In this document: positions 60,688 through 64,000 of the stretch, piece after piece
How positions within the stretch are numbered: position 1 is the first letter of the stretch
How the letters are laid out: every line of letters starts with the position of its first letter
NCBI GenBank assembly: GCA_021292105.1
Contig: CM037868.1
Coordinates: forward strand, 29,331,403-29,395,402
Reading direction: 5' to 3'
Length of the DNA: 64,000 bases
Origin: Anadara kagoshimensis
Taxonomy: Eukaryota > Mollusca > Bivalvia > Arcoida > Arcidae
Notes under the pieces: model-generated
What the model was told of the DNA's origin: nothing
The model's input: only the letters and a program-made list of their open reading frames with translations
Database searches by the model: none
Translations under genes and position numbers: made by a program

Positions 60688-61050
60688 AAATATGCGTTGA
60701 ACGAAGTGAAATAAATTTTAAATTTACCTCATTAACGCACTTTGATTTTATTTCAAACTGCGTTGAGCTCACCAAACTTTTGAAGCAAATTTAAAAAAAT
60801 CAATTCGCGTTGAACTCGTCCCGCATTTAACGTTTAAAAAAATATCAAAGTGCGTAATTTTTTCAAAGTAGGTTAAATTTTATATGTACCTCATTAACAC
60901 ACTTTGAAGTATTTTCAAAGTGCGTTGAGCTGAACCATTTTTTTACGCAATTTGAAAAAAAAATGAAAGTGCGTTGAGCTTGTGTCGGATTTAACGCAAT
61001 TAGAAATAAAAATCAAAGTGCGTGTTTTTTTCAAAGTGGGTTATTACAGA
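60688..61050. repeat. Nested inverted repeats 'aaagtgcgttgagct'
   Basis: 'caaagtgcgt' (or close) occurs at about 60845, 60918, 60967 and 61013. The complement 'acgcactttga' or 'acacactttga' occurs at 60736 and 60896. 'ttacctcattaacgcac' / 'tacctcattaacacac' is duplicated. This looks like an internally duplicated MITE. Confidence 0.55.
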
Positions 61051-61079
61051 CGTGTGACCAAGTGATTAAAACCTGTGGC

Positions 61080-61150
61080 TTGAGTAGTGTTTTACATCCT
61101 AGTTTCACTTATATCGAGGCAATCGGCTATAACAGATGATTCTCTCAGCT
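61080..61150 (-). mobile_element. SINE tail fragment
   Basis: The minus strand reads 'gccgattgcctcgatataagtgaaactaggatgtaaaacactac', the tail of the SINE family at 26.1 and 30.7 kb. Confidence 0.5.
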
Positions 61151-61287
61151 GCTTACGGGAACGGATCATACTCATTCATTTACAACAGAATCTGTTGCAC
61201 AGTTTTTTTATTAGTTACATGTAATTATGTCGGTATAAATCGTTTAAAGTTAAAATTTAAAATACATACATTTCTATTTTGACACAT

Positions 61288-61325
<38 letters not shown>

Positions 61326-61361
61326 CACGATGTATATCGCTGTCCTTGACTGGACTCTTTG

Positions 61362-61401
<40 letters not shown>

Positions 61402-61519
61402 AGGTGTGTTCATGGTGTGTGTATGTTCACAGTGTAAACTACTGCACGGTGTGTGTGTGTGTGTTCACGGCGGTGTGTATGTTCACAGTGTATACTACTG
61501 AACGTGTGTGAGTGTGTGT

Positions 61520-61558
<39 letters not shown>

Positions 61559-62933
61559 CGTATGTGTGTGTCAGTGTGTATGCATGTGTGTATGTGTGTG
61601 TCAATGCCTGTCTGTGCCAGTGTATGTGTGTCAGTGTGGTGTGCGGGTGTGTGTATGTTGTATGTGTGTTTCAGTGCGTGTGCGTGTCAGTGTGTCTGTC
61701 AGTGTGTGTGAGTGTTTAAGTATGTGTGTACCAGTGTGTGTGTAAATAGGCGCGTGACTGTGTGTGTATGTGTGTGTGTCAATGTGTATGTATGTGTGTG
61801 TCAGTGTGTATGTATGTGTGTGTATGTCTATGTGTGTGTGTGCCAATATATGTGTGTCAGTGGGTTTGTGTGTATATATGTGTGTGTGTGTGTTTCAATG
61901 CGTGTGTGTGCCAGTGTACCGGTGTGTGTGTGTTTATGGGTGTGTGTGTGTGTCAATTTCTTTGTATCAGTGTATGTGTGTGTCAAGATGTATTGTATGT
62001 ATGTGTGTGTGTCAATGTGTGTGTGTGCCAGTGTATGTGTGTCAATGTGTGTGTGTATGCTTGTGTTTATGTATGTGTGTGTCAATGTGTATCTATGCGT
62101 GTGTGCCAGTGTGTATGTATGTGTGCGTGTACCAATGTGTGTGTGTACCAATGCGTGTGTGTACCAGTGAATGTGTGTCAATGTGTTTGTGTGTATGTGT
62201 GTGTCTGTCAATGCGTTTGTGTGCCAGTGTATGTGTGTGCCAGTGTATGTGTATGTGTGTGTGTCAATGCGTGTGTGTGCCAGTGTATGTGTGTGTCAGT
62301 GTGTGTGTGTGTTTGTGTGTGTGTGTCAGTGTGTCTTTGTGTTTGTGTGTGTGTGTGTGTGTGTGTGAATTAAGCACCACAACGTGTATGTTTGTGTTGT
62401 ATGTCAGGACTGGAAAGAAATCTAATTAAATTTTCTTCAGTACTTCATCCGGAATAATCTTATGACTATTGACAGCTATGACTGCGAATAGCCTGATCGT
62501 GTGTATGTATGAGTTTGTGTGTGTTCCAGTGCGTGTTTGTGTTTTAGTGTGTAGTGTGTGTATGTTTATGGTTGAGGCAATGTGTGTCTGTGTCGGTTAG
62601 TGTGTGCCAGTTTGTATGTGTCAGTGTGTGTGTGTGTGTGTGTGTTTGTGTGTGCGAGCGTATGTGTGTGTCAGTGTTTATGCATGTGTGTATGTGTGTG
62701 TCAATGCCTGTTTGTGCCAGTGTATGTGTGTCAGTGTGGTATGCGGGTGTGTGTATGTTGTATGTGTGGTTCAGTTTGTTTGCGTGTCAGTGTGTCTGTC
62801 AGTGTGTATGAGTGTTTAAGTATGTGTGTACCAGTGTGTGTGTAAATAGGCGCGTGACAGTGTGTGTGTATGTGTGTGTATGTCAATGTGTATGTATATG
62901 TGTGTCAGTGTGTATGTATGTGTGTGTGTGTTT

Positions 62934-62971
<38 letters not shown>

Positions 62972-63264
62972 ATGTGTGTGTCAGTGTGTATGCATGTGTG
63001 TATGTGTGGGTCAATGCCTGTTTGTGCGAGTGTATGTTTGTCAGTGTGGTATGCGGGTGTGTGTATGTTGTATCTGTGTTTCAGTGCGTGTGCGTGTCAG
63101 TGTGTCTGTCAGTGTGTGTGAGTGTTTAAGTATTTGTGTACCAGTGTGTGTGGAAATAGGCGCGTGACAGTCTGTGTGTCAATGTGTATGTATATGTGTG
63201 TCAGTGTGTATGTATGTGTGTGTGTCAATGTGTGTGTGTGCCAATATATGTGTGTCAGTGGTTT

Positions 63265-63295
<31 letters not shown>

Positions 63296-63765
63296 TTCAA
63301 TGCGTGTGTGTGTGCCAGTGTACCTGTGTGTGTGTGTGTTAATGTGTGTATGTGTGTGTCAATGTCTTTGTATCAGTGTATGTGTGTGTCAATATGTATT
63401 GTATGTTTGTGTGTGTGTCAATGTGTGTGTGCCAGTGTATGTGTGTCAATGTGTGTGTATGCTTGTGTTTATGTATGTGTGTGTCAATGTGTATCTATGC
63501 GTGTGTACCAGTGTGTATGTATGTGTGCGTGTACCAATATGTGTGTGTGTACCAATGCGTGTGTATACCAGTGAATGTGTGTCAATGTGTTTGTGTGTAT
63601 GTGTGTGTCTGTCAATGCGTTTGTGTTCCAGTGTATGTGTGTGCCAGTGTATGTGTATGTGTGTGTGTGTCAATGCGTGTGTGTGTGCCAGTGTATGTGT
63701 GTGTCAGTGTGTGTGTGTTTGTTTGTGTTTGTGGGTGTGTGTTTGTGTTTGTGTGTGTGTGAATT
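61288..63765. repeat. TG-dominated complex satellite with ~1.39-kb internal duplication
   Basis: The plus strand is made of TGTG runs broken by 'tcaatg', 'ccagtg', 'tcagtg' and 'tatgta'. Markers show large duplication. 'cgcgtgac' with 'gtaaatagg' or 'gaaatagg' recurs at 61743, 62844 and 63155. 'gcgagcgtatg' or 'gcgagtgtatg' recurs at 61552, 62653 and 62963. The unique tail 'aattaagcaccacaacgtg...atccggaataatctt' (62369-62460) recurs at 63762-63855, an offset near 1393. GT runs at 61288-61324 and a CT run at 61366-61393 precede it. ORFs of 60-220 codons (CVCVCV / HTHTHT) are repeat translations. Confidence 0.95.
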
Positions 63766-63884
63766 AAGCAACACAACGTGTATGTTTGTGTTGTATGTCA
63801 GGACTGGAAAGAAATCTAATTAAATTTTTCTTCAGTACTTCATCCGGAATAATCTTTGTAAACTTTGTGTCTAAATCATTACCA

Positions 63885-63960
63885 ATCACTGCGGTACCTC
63901 AGTTGTTAGAGTGCTCGCTTCGTATGTGGGAGGTCGTGGGTTCGATCCCCAGTCGGGTCT
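63885..63960 (+). mobile_element. tRNA-like SINE head at window edge
   Basis: A-box area 'tacctcagttgttagagtg' and B box 'gtgggttcgatcccc' sit at tRNA spacing, with an anticodon-like loop TTCGTAT (CGT, Thr-like) on a paired stem CTCGC/GTGGG. The acceptor arms do not pair, so it is a SINE head or tRNA relic. It starts just after the duplicated tail, so the body would lie beyond 64000. Confidence 0.6.
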
Positions 63961-64000
63961 CATTGCTCATTTAATTTTACTTTCAACCCGAGCTTAAGCA

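Noticed and set aside
61286-63823. Many ORFs rich in Cys-Val or His-Thr (up to 221 codons)
   Set aside because: They are translations of TG/CA repeats in every frame and strand.
63885-63960. Functional tRNA-Thr (CGT)
   Set aside because: Anticodon stem and B box are fine, but the acceptor arms do not pair and the A box is off consensus; a SINE head is more likely.

Overview
The window looks like nuclear DNA from an invertebrate animal, most probably a bivalve mollusc. It is AT-rich and intron/intergenic in character. It carries several families of tRNA-derived SINE that I recognise from bivalve genomes (tails like 'ataagtgaaatattctt...gttaaacacc', bodies like 'gaggaaaccggagtacc'). It also has a pearl/Helentron-like element with (ACRG)n and ~167-bp core repeats, and dense microsatellites. 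The species assignment is inference. No prokaryotic or viral genes were seen.

Layout. 1-7.2 kb: unique AT-rich DNA with SINE relics and a 29-bp tandem array. 7.3-8.3 kb: a 50-bp tandem array. 9.58-14.71 kb: a very large 47-bp satellite of about 109 copies. 14.7-22.7 kb: mostly unique sequence with no supportable gene. 22.77-23.99 kb: four same-strand microRNA hairpins of the miR-92 family, the clearest functional locus. 24.1-24.4 kb: a short ORF that may be a C1q-domain relic. 24.58-25.27 kb: a non-autonomous DNA transposon with terminal inverted repeats. 26.1 kb: a SINE. 26.58-29.11 kb: a long pearl-like element. 29.1-31.2 kb: hairpins, SINEs and a TA repeat. 31.29-31.36 kb: a complete tRNA-Ala(TGC) on the minus strand. 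34.5-42.6 kb: SINE copies, a hairpin MITE, a hAT-like element and a 37-bp array. 43-49.5 kb: non-coding sequence with many AAAT and GA microsatellites and a recurring TGACC...GGTCA palindrome. 50.157-51.804 kb: the last two coding exons of a single-pass membrane protein with a proline-rich tail carrying PPxY motifs. 51.8-61.2 kb: non-coding sequence with SINE relics and low-copy repeats. 61.28-63.77 kb: a TG-dominated complex repeat with a ~1.39-kb internal duplication. 63.89 kb: a tRNA-like SINE head.

There is no operon logic here. The supportable functional units are the miR-92 cluster, the tRNA-Ala gene and the 3' end of the membrane-protein gene, and nothing in the window links them. Most of the ORFs in the window are chance ORFs or readings of simple repeats.
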